Positions 1 through 10,779 of a DNA stretch of 64,000 bases are shown here, in pieces. The position numbers were made by a program, and so were the translations under genes. The notes under the pieces were generated by a model. The model saw nothing but the letters and a program-made list of their open reading frames with translations. It ran no database searches and was not told where the DNA came from. Within the stretch, counting starts at the first letter, position 1. Each line of letters begins with the position of its first letter. The stretch is from Oncomelania hupensis (Eukaryota; Mollusca; Gastropoda; Littorinimorpha; Pomatiopsidae): NCBI GenBank assembly GCA_036898135.1, contig CM072523.1, forward strand, positions 46,143,329 through 46,207,328. Direction: 5' to 3'.

Positions 1-811
1 AGTCGGAATAAGTCTTACCTATTCTGGTACATATAGATCTATTTAATTTTAAAAAAAAATGCAAACAGGGTTTGTGACGTTGAATTGGTCAAAGATAGTT
101 TCTTTAACCGCACTGTTTTAAAGAGAAAATTATAAAATAAGGCGATGCCAGACATTGTGCTTCTCCACTTTCCTTTTCTTCGCCGATCCTTGATCGTTAG
201 ACCCGGTACTGAGGCATTAAATCATGAAAATGGGAGGAAGACCCTCCAAGTGATTGGTAAGGAAAAGTCAATGACTTGGTTTTGGGGTTTCTTTCTGAAA
301 CAACGTGACGCTTTTCATTCACCTCCCATTTAGGCTTTAAAGAAAAACTTCATTAACCTTTATGAACTTAAGACCCTGAATTAACCTTCATTAACCTAAG
401 AACCTATACTAACCTTAGTTAACCTAAGAGCCTAAATGTAAACTAACTTAATTCACCTAAGTCTAAGTTTAAACTAAGAGATATTGTTTTCAGTTCAGGA
501 TCGTTATTAACATAAGTTAACCTTAATTAACCTACTACCTCTTCTTTTACTTGTTATACTCTTCCTCCTGATAATATTCCTCTTCCCCTGCATCATCACC
601 ATCATCGTCATCATCGTTTGTTGTTGGATACATGATGCAGACATTAACGATAGTGTACAACACGTGCCGTGGTTGTTTCCTCTAAACACAAGGGACCGGA
701 GGTTCTTGACTTAAATTTCAATGATCAACAAATCATTGGTCGTATCAAGTAATAGGACTTGTTGGATAAGATGTTTTGAATTGATGCATCATTTATTTTC
801 GGTTGTTTCAG
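1..811. other. No gene seen; AT-rich upstream region
   Basis: No supported gene. Positions about 340-540 carry many irregular copies of a TTAACCT/AACCTAAG word, a degenerate low-complexity tract. The short open frames here have no recognisable motif. The last bases, GTTTCAG at 805-811, look like a splice acceptor for the exon that follows, so a 5' untranslated exon of that gene could lie further upstream. Confidence 0.5.
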
Positions 812-921
812 ATCTAGAGAGGATGTTGTCGGTAGCCATGCTGTTGTCGGTGGCGCTGGTGATGGTGGCGCAGGGTATTTATGAAGAGATACCTATGTGT
901 CACGACGACACCAGAGAACAG
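812..921 (+). CDS. Exon 1 of secreted cysteine-rich protein (signal peptide)
   Basis: The exon starts after an acceptor-like TTTCAG (806-811), has its ATG at 823 and ends at a CAG|GTAAAC donor (GT at 922). It codes 33 residues in phase 0. These open with MLSVAMLLSVALVMVAQG, a typical signal peptide with a hydrophobic core at residues 2-16 and a small residue at the likely cleavage site. An acidic stretch with the first mature cysteine (residue 26) follows. The next exon I can support is at 32339, also phase 0, which gives a 31.4-kb intron full of transposons. Linking this exon to the later ones is inferred from phase, strand and the secreted, Cys-rich character. Further exons could hide in the intron. 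The family is unrecognised. Confidence 0.55.
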
Positions 922-1009
922 GTAAACAGTAGACCATACTCCTCTTTATCTCCGTGCCTTCCTCCTCTTATCCGCAGATCATTCTCCTGTTCACATTCTT
1001 TCAGTCCTA

Positions 1010-1013
<4 letters not shown>

Positions 1014-1078
<65 letters not shown>

Positions 1079-1079
1079 C
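1014..1079. repeat. (AAT)n microsatellite
   Basis: Near-perfect AAT repeat of about 22 units in intron 1, one of many AAT/ATT tracts in the window. Confidence 0.95.
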
Positions 1080-2019
1080 AGGTGTAAAGAACGCATCTGG
1101 TGTAATCTGGTGTAACGAACGCATTTCGCACATTGTGTACGTAGACGTTATGACGTCACTGTGTTATGCCGGAAGTTTACGGTCGAAATGACAATATAGT
1201 TTTGTGAACTATTGTTAGTCAGAGGTTGCATATCAGTTGGGTTGAGCGGACGTGTTCGTTGGTGCTCTGAGAAAGCGGGATTCTTATATCGGAATACTAT
1301 AGCTGTATATAGAATACAGCGTGCCGGTACGGGGTGGAACCTCCTGGTATGTGGCTGATGGAGCTGTCCTTATAGCATCGTCTTAGAGACCGGATGTGGA
1401 CACCATCAACGCCTCATCTCTCCTTCGTCTACCATCACTGGTGCAGACGTGCAGCAACGGTGACGAAGAAAAACTCCAGACCTGTGCTACGGAACGACTT
1501 ACAGCGTCTTCCAGGTGTAGCTTCTGTCCCCAACGTCGGCTGATAATTCCGCGTCTGGGAGTGTTCTAAAAGTCTGTGAGTACAGTCATTGATGAGGAAT
1601 CTCCGTCAAGTCGTCGATGTGATATCATTGACTGTGTCGATACTAGTGTGAGGAGTAGAGTCGAGTGACCTCTCGAGAAAGAGACAAGGACTTCTGCGGT
1701 AGCTATTGACTGTGCAAGTGCCGAATCCATAATAGCCTATACGCCACTTGATCATTATCTGCGTGAACTTGTTTATATGGTGAATCGAATTGTATGAACT
1801 AATGTTAATGTATATGTAAATGATTTAATGTGTTGTTATATATGACTGAGTGCTAATAGTGAAACAGAGGGCAACTGTGTAGACTTTGTCCTTGTTTGTA
1901 AGCAAGTGTATGGCGGTGGATGAAAGAGTATAGTAAACAGAGATAGAACATACACCTTTATACTGATTGACAGAAAGCCACATGCACACACTCATTTCAT
2001 TAGACTAAACGTACAGTAG
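1080..2019. other. Unassigned intronic sequence
   Basis: No coding potential or recognisable element. The first 50 bases carry a short tandem motif (CTGGTGTAA) two or three times. The rest is unique-looking non-coding DNA. Confidence 0.5.
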
Positions 2020-2132
<113 letters not shown>

Positions 2133-2159
2133 AATACCACATACAAACGCCTACGTTAC

Positions 2160-2160
2160 A

Positions 2161-2243
<83 letters not shown>

Positions 2244-2262
2244 TAATAATAATAATAATAAA
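2160..2262. repeat. (AAT)n microsatellite
   Basis: AAT repeat of about 34 units with a single GAT variant near 2241. Confidence 0.95.
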
Positions 2263-2354
2263 TTAGAGCGCATTTTTTATTAGAATAACAACTCAATCCG
2301 CTTACACACATCATTCGTACGCATCATCACAACAATCGCACTACATCATGTTCA

Positions 2355-3055
2355 GGGTGTCGGATAGCGCAGTGGTTGGAGCACTCACTACTGTGTCGCA
2401 AGTTAAGCACCGTCCAGTGCGGTTAGCACTTGGATGGGTGACCGCAAAACGTGAAGCGACAAATAACAACGCCCCCAGTTGACTCAACTGTGACCGAGTA
2501 CCTACTCTCTTAAGGGTGGGGAAGGTAAAGCAGCGAGGGAGAGAGATGGGCATCACCCTCATTACGCTGGCCCAGTACTTCAGATTGTTGGAGCGCCCGC
2601 GCCATTGGCGCATCTTTTATCAGAATGGCGCGTAACAGTAAACGTGAATGCGCCAGCCTGGCGCGTCATAAAAATCGCCAACTTGTCTTGATCCTCTGTC
2701 TGTCTGTACCACTAAGCCACACCAAGCACATGTGGCTTGCATAGCATCGCTGTGTGTGATTGGCTGGCAGCCATGCACAACAACCAATCAGCGAACATCT
2801 ATCAGTTTTACCTTGCAAAGGCGAAATCGTCTGACTTTTCAACACTTGTGGAATCAAGTAATCGTTTTGCTAATACGATACTAATACCTTGATTGTCAAT
2901 GACCCATCTTTTCCAAAATTGACCCATCATTTTGCATGGCCATGGGTCATTGGGCCCATAATATCTGAAAACAATCTGAAGCACTGCTGGCCAAAGATAA
3001 GTGTGATCTCCAACATCACGCTCCCCTACGGCCACAAAACTATGGGACCACATTA
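2355..3055 (+). mobile_element. Composite tRNA/5S-headed SINE, copy 1 (split by a MITE)
   Basis: A short interspersed element whose second copy is at 33041-33345. The head has a tRNA-like A box (GATAGCGCAGTGGTTGGAGC). It is followed at 2400-2445 by a segment strongly resembling the 3' half of 5S rRNA (AAGTTAAGC, CGGTTAGCACTTGGATGGG, TGACCGC). The body runs to 2572, is interrupted by an inverted-repeat element at 2573-2986, and resumes at 2993 with the tail (ATCACGCTCCCCTACGGCCA). That tail matches the 3' end of the RTE LINE at 6.7 kb. It ends in a T-rich run near 3055. Confidence 0.75.
2573..2986. mobile_element. hAT-like MITE inserted in the SINE
   Basis: Terminal inverted repeats begin CAGTACTTCAGATTGTT on the left and read CAGTGCTTCAGATTGTT on the opposite strand at the right. 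The 6-bp direct repeat CTGGCC (2567-2572 and 2987-2992) flanks the insert as a target-site duplication. Removing 2573-2992 restores the SINE sequence seen in copy 2. The 414 bp have no coding capacity. The CAGTR termini suggest a hAT relative; the superfamily is an inference. Confidence 0.7.
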
Positions 3056-3619
3056 TTTTAATTTTTTTTTTAAAACTTTTTTTTACATCATGTCCAGCAT
3101 TATTCAGAAAGTATTATTAATGTTCTTACTATTTACACAGAAAACGCCTTGCGTTTTTTAAGCAGCTCTTGAAGGAAACAAGGTCTGTACAATGTCCGCT
3201 CTTATTAGAGGTCTCTAATGTACAAGGAACTTTGATTATTTTTACATGTTTACTTCATCGTTCTTATATAGCGCTTTTCCAGCTCCACAGCCGCTCAAGG
3301 CGCTCACTTGCTGCCTGAAGGGCACGGTCTGACGCACCAGATGACTGAAATACGGCCTGTCGTAGACGCGCGACGAACCTACGGCAAATATCCGCTTGTT
3401 CACTTTCTGTTTCCTACTGTTTTGATGTTCTTGTATAAAATAAAAGGGCAAAGTTCCAAGTTCTTTCTCGTTTTCATTTGGGCTGTCTTCCGCTCTTTGG
3501 TAACATCGTCACTGTCATTAACCCGTAGGTTGGGGAAAAAATGGAGTGTTTTAATAGGAGAGCGTTCATTTTAGCTACAGATCTCCGCGTTTTTGACTCT
3601 GATTTAGAAATATGGCTGA
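3056..3619. other. Unassigned sequence
   Basis: No gene or recognisable repeat, only short open frames without motifs. It directly abuts the LTR element whose target-site duplication starts at 3620. Confidence 0.5.
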
Positions 3620-3624
3620 GTATA

Positions 3625-5143
3625 TGTCACGTGGGGTTTATGGGCTCTGCACAATGGAATTATGGACCCTCACGTTTATTCGGTGGGAACTGCTAGTAAG
3701 TCACCCTATGAACTACTTTAATAAATTTATTTGTTTAGCTCGTTCTGTGTTAAGGTTGGGGTACAGAAATAGATAGAAAAATGGTAAAAGAATACTGTCA
3801 CACTAGCTTTCACACGGCTATGAATCATATGTAGTCCAGCCACTTGATAACAGTTAAAATCACACATTTATTTCTTCTACTCTATACAAGATTCTCTAAG
3901 TACTAATCTAACTTAAAAAGTCTCTTTCAATGCTAATAGTTCGATCGCTGATAGTCTAGGCAGCTGTTATTTCTTCCTCGGGCACTTGCTATTATATCTC
4001 ATGTAGATTTGGACTACTGTGGTCCGTTTTACAGTTTCTGAAGAGTTGGACTACTGTGGTCCTGTTTTGATCAGGTTAAGTGCACTTTCGGAGAATACAC
4101 TTAACTTTCTGATGTGCGGTCGAAGTCCTTCTGTGAGGTAGCTTCAGGTGCACCTGGGTAGTTGTGTAGTTGGGTTCCCTTGCCACGCTGTGGGGTCTGA
4201 CAGGGTGTCTTTCCGGGTAGCTCTTTCCGTCTGGTGCGGTAGAGGATACTCCGCCAACTTGTTTCTGTGGAGTGGGGGTCACAGGATAGCTCGGGATAGC
4301 TCGCCTGCTCGTCTGTAATATAAGAGACGAAATTCTGCACAACCCTGAATAATCGGTTTGTGCAGAGCGTCTCACTGAAAGCCAAGTAGCCCTCAGTGAT
4401 AGCTCCACATCTCTATACATAAGCGACGAACATTCTGCTACTTCCGGGGTCCACTGGAATCTCAACTCTAAATTCCTATACATACATAAATGTCAATCGT
4501 GTCTAACTATACACATACAGAATTATTAATATTATAAACATTCACGGGTACAGCCACTGGTCTGCAAACATACATATAAGTTAAACAACAGTGGTTCCGT
4601 ATGGGATACAACATGGCGGCGCAACCGGTCGTGTTGAGCCTCGTGGTCGGCTCTTCCACGTGGTACGGCAAATTCGGATTAATAATTCACATTTATGCAT
4701 AGCAAATTCTTCAAACATAATTTCCACAATAATATAAATATATCACGATGAAACAGAAGGGTGTTCATTTACCTGTTTGACAAGTTCAGGCCCGTTGTGA
4801 CTTGATAGAATTCTAAGATTCTAAGTCCTGCTTCCTGGTCTAAGTGTGGAGAGATTTCTCTGCCAGCTTTCTAGCTGTTAACACTTCGGTGTATTCCTCC
4901 CAACTGACCAAAGCTGTGTTAGGCTCGGACCCAGTCAAACTGGCTCGAACCGCTTTGCCTAAGCTCTCATTGGGTAAAATGTTCAGATTCAAAGCTCAAG
5001 TGCTGAGTCACTACGCAGCGTGGGTCGGGCTCGCGGTGTGTACTTTAATTGCTGCTGTGTTATATACTGACTCTCTACTGTTACAAAAACTACACAAGGC
5101 TGAATAGTCAATGAGCAGAGTTAAAACTAGCCAGTTCATGACA
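3625..5143 (-). repeat. 3' LTR of element A
   Basis: 1519-bp direct repeat of 14279-15797. Read on the minus strand it starts TGTCATGAACTGG and ends CACGTGACA. It contains a 460-bp GT-AG intron-like segment (4313-4772) and a CCAAT-type motif. Related solo LTRs lie at 55704-58223 in the opposite orientation. An open frame at 4844-5107 on the plus strand is antisense LTR sequence, not a gene. Confidence 0.93.
4313..4772 (-). other. Putative intron inside the LTR (3' copy)
   Basis: On the minus strand the segment begins CAG|GTAAATG and ends TATATTACAG|AC, consensus splice sites. The identical 460-bp interval is exactly absent from the outer solo LTR at 55.7-58.2 kb (junction 56071/56072). This suggests that it is a real intron in the LTR transcript. 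Confidence 0.7.
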
Positions 5144-5310
5144 GGCTCCCTCAACTGAAAAAAGGCGATGACTACTGGATTCGACCTTTTTCTACTACAG
5201 AGCCTAGTTTAACACTGCACTATCCTAGGGTCCTATTTACACACTAGTTAAGTTGCTCTACCTGAGCTGCAATGCTGTGCCAGGTAGCTATGGACACTAG
5301 TGACAGGGTA
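5144..5310 (-). promoter_or_regulatory. Polypurine tract and 3' non-coding end of element A
   Basis: On the minus strand a purine-rich stretch (GTTGAGGGAG) lies just before the TGTCATG start of the 3' LTR, as expected for the plus-strand primer site. The rest of the interval is non-coding sequence after the RNase H frame. Confidence 0.6.
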
Positions 5311-5885
5311 TTACTGGGCGGGGACGAATTCTGGTGCTGTGGCCCTTAGTTGTGTTGGGTGGGCGACAGCTGCTGTGTCCTCCACGAGATGGCGACTGAG
5401 GTAGTCGGCTCCGTGGTTCTCTTTGCCGGGGATGTACTCGATTTGGAATGAGTATGCCTGAAGGGTGAGTGCCCATCGCATCAGGCGAGAGTTCAAGGAT
5501 TTGGAGGCTGCCAGGAACGATAGTGGTTGGTGGTCCACCTGAACTGTGAAGTGGGTCCCATACAGGTAGAGTTGGAATTTCTGTATGGCCCAGACTAGTC
5601 CAAGACATTCTTTCTCCGACGTGGCGTAGTGGGTCTCGGCGGGGTCTCAATTTTCTGCTGGCGTAGGCGACAGGGAATAGCGTCTCTGCATTCTTGGGGT
5701 CGCGCTGTAGCAGTACTGCTCCGAGGCCTAAGTCGCTTGCGTCGGTGCGTAGAACGAATGGCTGAGTCAAATCGGGTAGGTGGAGTACTGGCGCCGATGT
5801 CATTCTGTCCTTGAGTGTTTGGAATGCTGTCTCGCATTCGGCTGTCCATACGACTTTGTCCGGGGCGATTTTCCGGGTTCCATTT
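5311..5885 (-). pseudogene. RT C-terminus and RNase H of element A (broken)
   Basis: Reading down from about 5885, the frame carries KIAPDKVVWT, then APVLHLPD and FVLRTDASDLGLGAVL, the RT-RNase H connection and first catalytic Asp region of Ty3/gypsy RNase H. VDHQPLSFL and YIPGKENHGADYLSR, the usual C-terminal RNase H motifs, follow. At least one frameshift near 5640 separates the two halves. The RT palm with its YxDD box is absent, so the fragment joins integrase tail to RNase H through an internal deletion near 5890. It sits downstream of integrase in element order, which supports the Gmr1-like layout. It cannot supply reverse transcriptase by itself. Confidence 0.8.
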
Positions 5886-6236
5886 GTCAGTGGTACGGCG
5901 ATGCTGTTGTAGTTGGGGATGAGCTTCTTCGGCGATGGCGATGGCCATCCATGTGTGTGTGCTGGGGGTCGCCGGTCGGTCCGTGTATTTCTTGAGGAGA
6001 TTGATGTGGTGGTATCGGGCTCTCCCGTTCACCTCTACTTGGTAGACTGTCTTGGATTTCTTGGCAGTCACCCGATATGGTCCTCTCCAAGCGATGTCCA
6101 GCTTGTTGGTTCCACTTGGAAGTAAGAGTAGCACTTGATCGCCGACTTGCAGTTCTCGGTCCTTCGCGTGGCGGTTGTAGTACTTCGTCTGACGGGCTCT
6201 GGCCTTCTTCAGTGCTTCACCAGCTCTGCCGTGATT
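5886..6236 (-). pseudogene. Integrase C-terminal domain of element A (3' half)
   Basis: The minus-strand frame has ALKKARARQ, DRELQVGDQVLLLLPS, DIAWRGPYRV and HHINLLKKY, the GPF/chromo-adjacent C-terminal part of Ty3/gypsy integrases. Its N-terminal continuation is above 11234; the two halves were separated by the transposon at 6237-11234. The corresponding uninterrupted region of element B (near 21.8-22.1 kb) reads through this point, confirming the break. Confidence 0.85.
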
Positions 6237-6389
6237 TGACAAAACCGAGTAAGTCCACCTAAGGTCGAAAATGAGTTTTTTGCGCCATCAAACTTGCAAG
6301 AGAATGACGCATCTTACCTGTAAAAATCAAATCCGAACTATTTTTAGATTTGGAGATATCATAGAGTAAGTCCTTGTTAAAAAACTTTT

Positions 6390-6520
6390 AAGTGGGGGAA
6401 TAAACTAACAAAACCAAGCAAGTCCACTGCGATTTTGTTTCGGCGATCCTCTGGCTGATGCTCGAGTTGGTATGATGACGTCATCTTCTATAATAAACTG
6501 ACAAAGAAAAGTAAGTCCTC
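6390..6520. repeat. Left subterminal copies of the TIR motif
   Basis: Two degenerate internal copies of the terminal motif: AATAAACTAACAAAACCAAG near 6406 and AATAAACTGACAAAGAAAAG near 6490, each followed by AAGTCC. These resemble reiterated transposase-binding sites. Confidence 0.6.
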
Positions 6521-6744
6521 CCGACCAATGAGAAAGTGCCTTACAATGACGTGGACCAGTGAGAATCCATGTTATTGCTGCTGTGCAATATTATTTTCCT
6601 GTGAAAATGATGACGACATTTCAGTCAGCAAATGACGTGTTCGGCTTTTTGAAAAAGAGTTTTCTTCATGTACTTTCCTGCCCACCATGAAGGATCCTGT
6701 GGCTCTTCCGCCTATGCGGCAACTTCCACGAGGTGTGGAAACAA

Positions 6745-9700
6745 ACAAACAAACTATCCTATCCTACCCTATCCTGTCCCGTAACCCTGAGGTCGTAGGG
6801 GCACCACAGATGATCGTTTAACCAACATACTCCATCTTTCCCTGTCCTCAGCAGCCCTGATGGCTTCGCTCAGTGTCAAACCAGTCCATTCTCGAATGTT
6901 GTCCTCCCACCTCTTTTTCGGTCTCTCTCTTCTTCTACCTCCTTGCACTGTGCCTTGCAGAATAGTCTTTGCAAGGTCTGATGATCTGGTGACGTGGCCA
7001 TACCATCGGAGTTTCCGTTTCTTCACCACTGTGAGCAGGTCATCGTGTTGTCCAATGGCTTGTGTGATGGTCTGTCGGACTTCGTCGTTGGTGATGTGTT
7101 GGGTATAGGAAAATCCCAGTAGTCTTCTGTAGCACCTCATCTCCATGCTTTGTATTCTTCGTTGGAGATCTGCTGTGAGGGTCAATGCTTCGCAAGCATA
7201 TAGGGAGATGGAGATGACAAGGGAGCGCAACAGTCTTACTTTGGAATGTCGACTGAAGGTCCTGTCTTTCCAAATGGCTTAAACCTTGTCAGTGCAGCAG
7301 TTGTTTGTGCAAACCTGGAGAGGACTTCCTGTCGGGACCCATTGTCTGATACAATGGCTCCTAAATATTTGAAGCTATGCACTGTGTTGAGGGATTGACC
7401 TTGGACTTTGATGTCCATGTTGATGCCATTGGTGTTGTTGGTCATCATTTTGGTCTTCTGTGCACTTATTTCCATTCCATAAGCTTTGGAGGTGGTGTCA
7501 AGCCTCTGTACCAGCTGTTCAAGTTCTTGTTCCTCTCCAGCCAATCCATCAATGTCATCCGCAAAACGAAGATTGGAGATTGCTCTACCCCCTATGCTGA
7601 CTGTGCCTTCGTGATCTGCAAGAGCATCTGACATGATGCGCTCTAGGAAGATGTTGAAGGGTGTTGGAGTAGGCATCCTTGACGCACACCGATTGTTGTT
7701 CTGAACCAGTTTCCGATGGCGCTGTTGTGGAGGACTGCACTTGTAGCCTTGTCATACAGGCTTTTGATGGCTTCAATAATTTTAGGGCTGATATTGTACA
7801 CTTTCATTGTTGCCCATAGAGCTGCATGCCAGACTCAGTCAATCGTTTTCTTGCAGTCTATGAACACATGATATAGATGTTGTTGGTGCTGTAGGTATTT
7901 CTCACAAATTATTCTGAGGTTGAAAATCTGTTCAGTGGTACTTCGCCCTGCCCTGAATCCTGCTTGTTCTTCAGCTATGATTTGTTCAGCTTGGGGTTTC
8001 AACCTGTTGAGTATTATTTTCAGGAGGACCTTGCTGGGATGGCTGATGAGGCTGACGGTGCGGTAATTTTCACACTCCTGAAGGTTACCTTTTTTTGGAA
8101 AGAGTGATGACAAGCGACTGGGCCCATGGTATAGGCCACTCCCCACTCTGCCAGATCGTGTTACAGATAATAGTGAGGGCATCAATCATCGCTTCTCCTC
8201 CTGCTTGTAGCAGTTCCGCGGGTATGTTGTCCACTCACGCTGACTTCCTTTTCGTTAGCGATAGCACTGCTGCCTCAACTTCTTCCCGGAGAATTGGGAG
8301 GATTTGTTCTTCTCTGTTCTCGGGACATGCTAGAACTGATGGGCCTCCATTTGGTGTATGGTTGTAAAGGTCAGAGCAGTACTCTGTCCATCTGTCCAAG
8401 ACTTCTTGTTCTTCTGTAAAGCATATGCCAGACTTGCTTTGGATCGTGGAGACTTTGGGCTGTGTAACATTTGTCAGCCGCTTTACAGTCTGGTAGGCCT
8501 TCGTGCTGTTGTTCTTGTTCAGACTGTTCTCTATTTCCTGGCATTGATCTATCCAGTTCTCCTTTGCTGTGCGCATGCCTTTTCGGGTGTCATTGTTGAT
8601 TTTTCGGTAGACATCAGCTCACTGTGAGGTGTTCTTCTTTTTTTCTTTTTTTTTAATCTCTCTTCGTTTTTCACACAGATCCAAAAGTTCAGTGTGATCC
8701 ACGGCTTTTTCTTTGGTCGGTGCTTGCCAAGGATCTCAGTGGCGGCATCTGTCACAGCTAAGTTGAAGGTGGTGGTCATGGTGTTGACATCTACTTCACC
8801 AGCCCCCAAAATGAGCAGTGGTGCAAATTTCCCTCCAATTGTGGCCTGAAATAGTTCTGCCACCTCCGGGTCTTGCAGTTTGTCCAGGTCGAACTTCAGT
8901 CTAGTGCACTTTGCTGTATTTACTCTCTTCAAGTGGAGCCGGAAAGACATCATCAAGAGATCGTGGTCACTTCCGATGTCTTCTCCTGGAAAAGTGCGCG
9001 TCCTACCAATGTTGATGCTTAATCTGAAGCGTTTCTTGACCATGATGTAGTCTATTTGGTTGTGATGCTCCCCGCCGGGACTGTGCCATGTCCATCGTAT
9101 GGAGTTTTTGTGGAGACCAAGCTTGTTTGCCAGTACCAGATTGTTGTATCTGGCAAACTCCAAGAATCTCAGATCCCTGTCATTTGTCTCGTTGTTGCAG
9201 TGGGGTCCACATGTGTCTCCCCAGTTGTGGTGCGCATCTTGGCCAACCTTGGCATTCCAGTCGCCTTGCACTATGAATATGTCCTTCTTCGGCACTTGGT
9301 CAAGGACCGCCTGTAGATTTTCATAAAATCCTCCACTTCGCTGTCGTCATAGTCTGATGTTGGGGCATAGGCCTGGATGATGGTGATGTTGAAAGGGGCT
9401 GCTCTCAGGGGGATGGTAATGAGTCTACTGGAGACTGGGCGGCAACCCATGACAGTGGCTAGAATGTTCTTGTGGACCAAGAATCCAACGCCGTGTTCGT
9501 GCCATTCATCTCTACCGCTGAAATAGAGCTTGTGGCCTTTGTCGGTCGTTGTTTCACCTAGGCCTTTCCAGCGCAGTTCGCTGATGCCTAGAACGTTCCA
9601 TCGATAGTGGTCCAACTCGTGGACCAGTTCTTCTAATTTTCCTTCCGCAGTTAGGGTCCTGACATTCCAGGTTCCTATGACGATGTTGTTTCTCGTGCGG

Positions 9701-10090
9701 ATCTTGCTGAATTGTCCATCAGTAGCATACTTAACACCTCTTATCCTGGTTGCCAACGGAAGGCGCGGTCCTTGAGCCGGGCGACGACCGATCCAGCATG
9801 GAATTAGTGGATAGTGTCATCATGTAGTGTGTCTTGGGCAAAAAAAGACTTGACGGTGCCCAATCCTCTCCAGGCTATTGGCCACAGCCGAATTCCACGA
9901 ATACAGTGTGGCTCGCCTTGGCCCTGAGCACGTGGTCGTTGAACCTGTAGTAACGTGAGGTTCCTCGCCCTGGCAGATGACTTCTGTGTAGAAGACTTTC
10001 GCCCAGTGATGCCGTGTTAACATTACCCCTGTTAGTCGCCTCTTACGACACGCCGGGAAACGTTGGGTCTATTCTATTCAGTGCTCGAAC
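6745..10090 (-). mobile_element. RTE-type non-LTR retrotransposon (LINE)
   Basis: A nearly full-length minus-strand LINE. Its 5' UTR (about 9760-10090) includes CGTAAGAGGCGACTAAC. An AP endonuclease is followed by reverse transcriptase and a C-terminal region ending PLRPQGYGTG. The 3' end is a short GGATA/GATAG-rich simple tail near 6745-6775. It sits entirely inside the TIR transposon. Many frameshifts make it dead. The SINE copies at 2.4-3.1 and 33.0-33.3 kb share its 3' tail. Confidence 0.85.
6769..9756 (-). pseudogene. RTE endonuclease-reverse transcriptase (frameshifted)
   Basis: The minus-strand frames in order are as follows. The AP endonuclease (about 9756-8900) has GTWNVRTL, ISELRWKG, VQGDWNAKVG and the terminal GSDHDLLM. 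The RT (about 8576-7236) has NYRTVSLIS, EEQAGFRAGRST, FIDCKKTID (normally F.D..KAFD) and LRFADDIDGL, the catalytic ADD. The C-terminus (7230-6769) has RRLLGFSYTQHI, KLRWYGHVTRS, RPKKRWEDN and PLRPQGYGTG. At least five frames are needed to follow it, so it is inactivated by frameshifts. The endonuclease, FADD box and RWYGH module match RTE/RTE-X relatives common in invertebrates; the exact clade is inferred. It would have acted in target-primed reverse transcription. Confidence 0.85.
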
Positions 10091-10250
10091 CCATAAACAA
10101 ACAGCAACAAATATATTACAGACACACAACAAGGGCAACAAAATACAAGACATACACGTGGTGTAAAGGCAGGAAGATCGCTACAATAGGAAACTGAAAG
10201 GAAAATAGTTTTGTATTTTTAAAATTAAATTGGCTGCATCTAATATTATT
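10091..10250. other. Spacer inside the TIR transposon
   Basis: AT-rich non-coding sequence between the LINE 5' end and the SINE; nothing recognised. Confidence 0.5.
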
Positions 10251-10405
10251 TTGAAGGGAGGGAGAAACCGGAGTACCCGGAGAGAACCCTCGGTGACCCG
10301 TAAAGTCTCATAAGAATAACAAATTTTTGCCCCGTGCGGAGCTCGAACCCGCGACCATCGGCATTGGACACCGGCGCCTACCCACTGTGCTACGGGCTAC
10401 CCCAT
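10251..10405 (-). mobile_element. tRNA-derived SINE (fragment)
   Basis: On the minus strand the head reads GTAGCACAGTGGGTAGGCGC (A box) and, 30-odd bases on, GTCGCGGGTTCGAGCTC (B box): a Pol III promoter from a tRNA. The body carries the widespread invertebrate repeat motif GGAGTACCCGGAGAGAACC near 10265-10290. A MITE inserted at 10406 truncates or interrupts its 5' side. Confidence 0.65.
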
Positions 10406-10663
10406 CAGGGCCGGATCTGGGGGGGTGTTCCTGGGTTCCGGAACCCCCCCCCCCCCTGGCCATTCGATGTACCTCACTCAGTCAGAAAAAAAATATATAT
10501 ATGGAGTTTTTTCAAAGCTCTTAATTTAGTTGACACTGGTGGTAAGTAAAACGTTCCTCATTCTACTCAAGTTCCTCGAGCGGACACGTTTTTGTCACCC
10601 CTAACCCCTTAAAAAATTTTTGGAACCCCCCCCCCCCCTCCAAGAGTAATTGATCCGGCCCTG
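10406..10663. mobile_element. hAT-like MITE with C/G homopolymers
   Basis: A 258-bp element with 12-bp terminal inverted repeats CAGGGCCGGATC. The direct repeat CCCAT flanks it at 10401-10405 and 10664-10668 (5-bp target-site duplication). Long G and C runs lie just inside each end. CAGGG termini are typical of hAT elements. No coding capacity. Confidence 0.75.
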
Positions 10664-10779
10664 CCCATAACCATGACTCCTGCATACCAACCGAGGAATA
10701 TTAAGTGAAGAATTGCTAAAAACAATAATAAAGACGCACACGCATACATACACTTTAACTGCCGCACCCACATCTTACA

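Noticed and set aside
145..333. Short plus-strand open frame of 62 codons
   Set aside because: No motif, no splice support, AT-rich context; chance frame.
2400..2445. True 5S rRNA gene
   Set aside because: Only the 3' half is 5S-like, it is joined to other sequence, and the same composite recurs at 33 kb; it is a SINE.
4844..5107. 87-codon open frame with a hydrophobic segment, repeated at 15498-15761
   Set aside because: Antisense within the LTR; present in both LTRs only because the LTRs are repeats.
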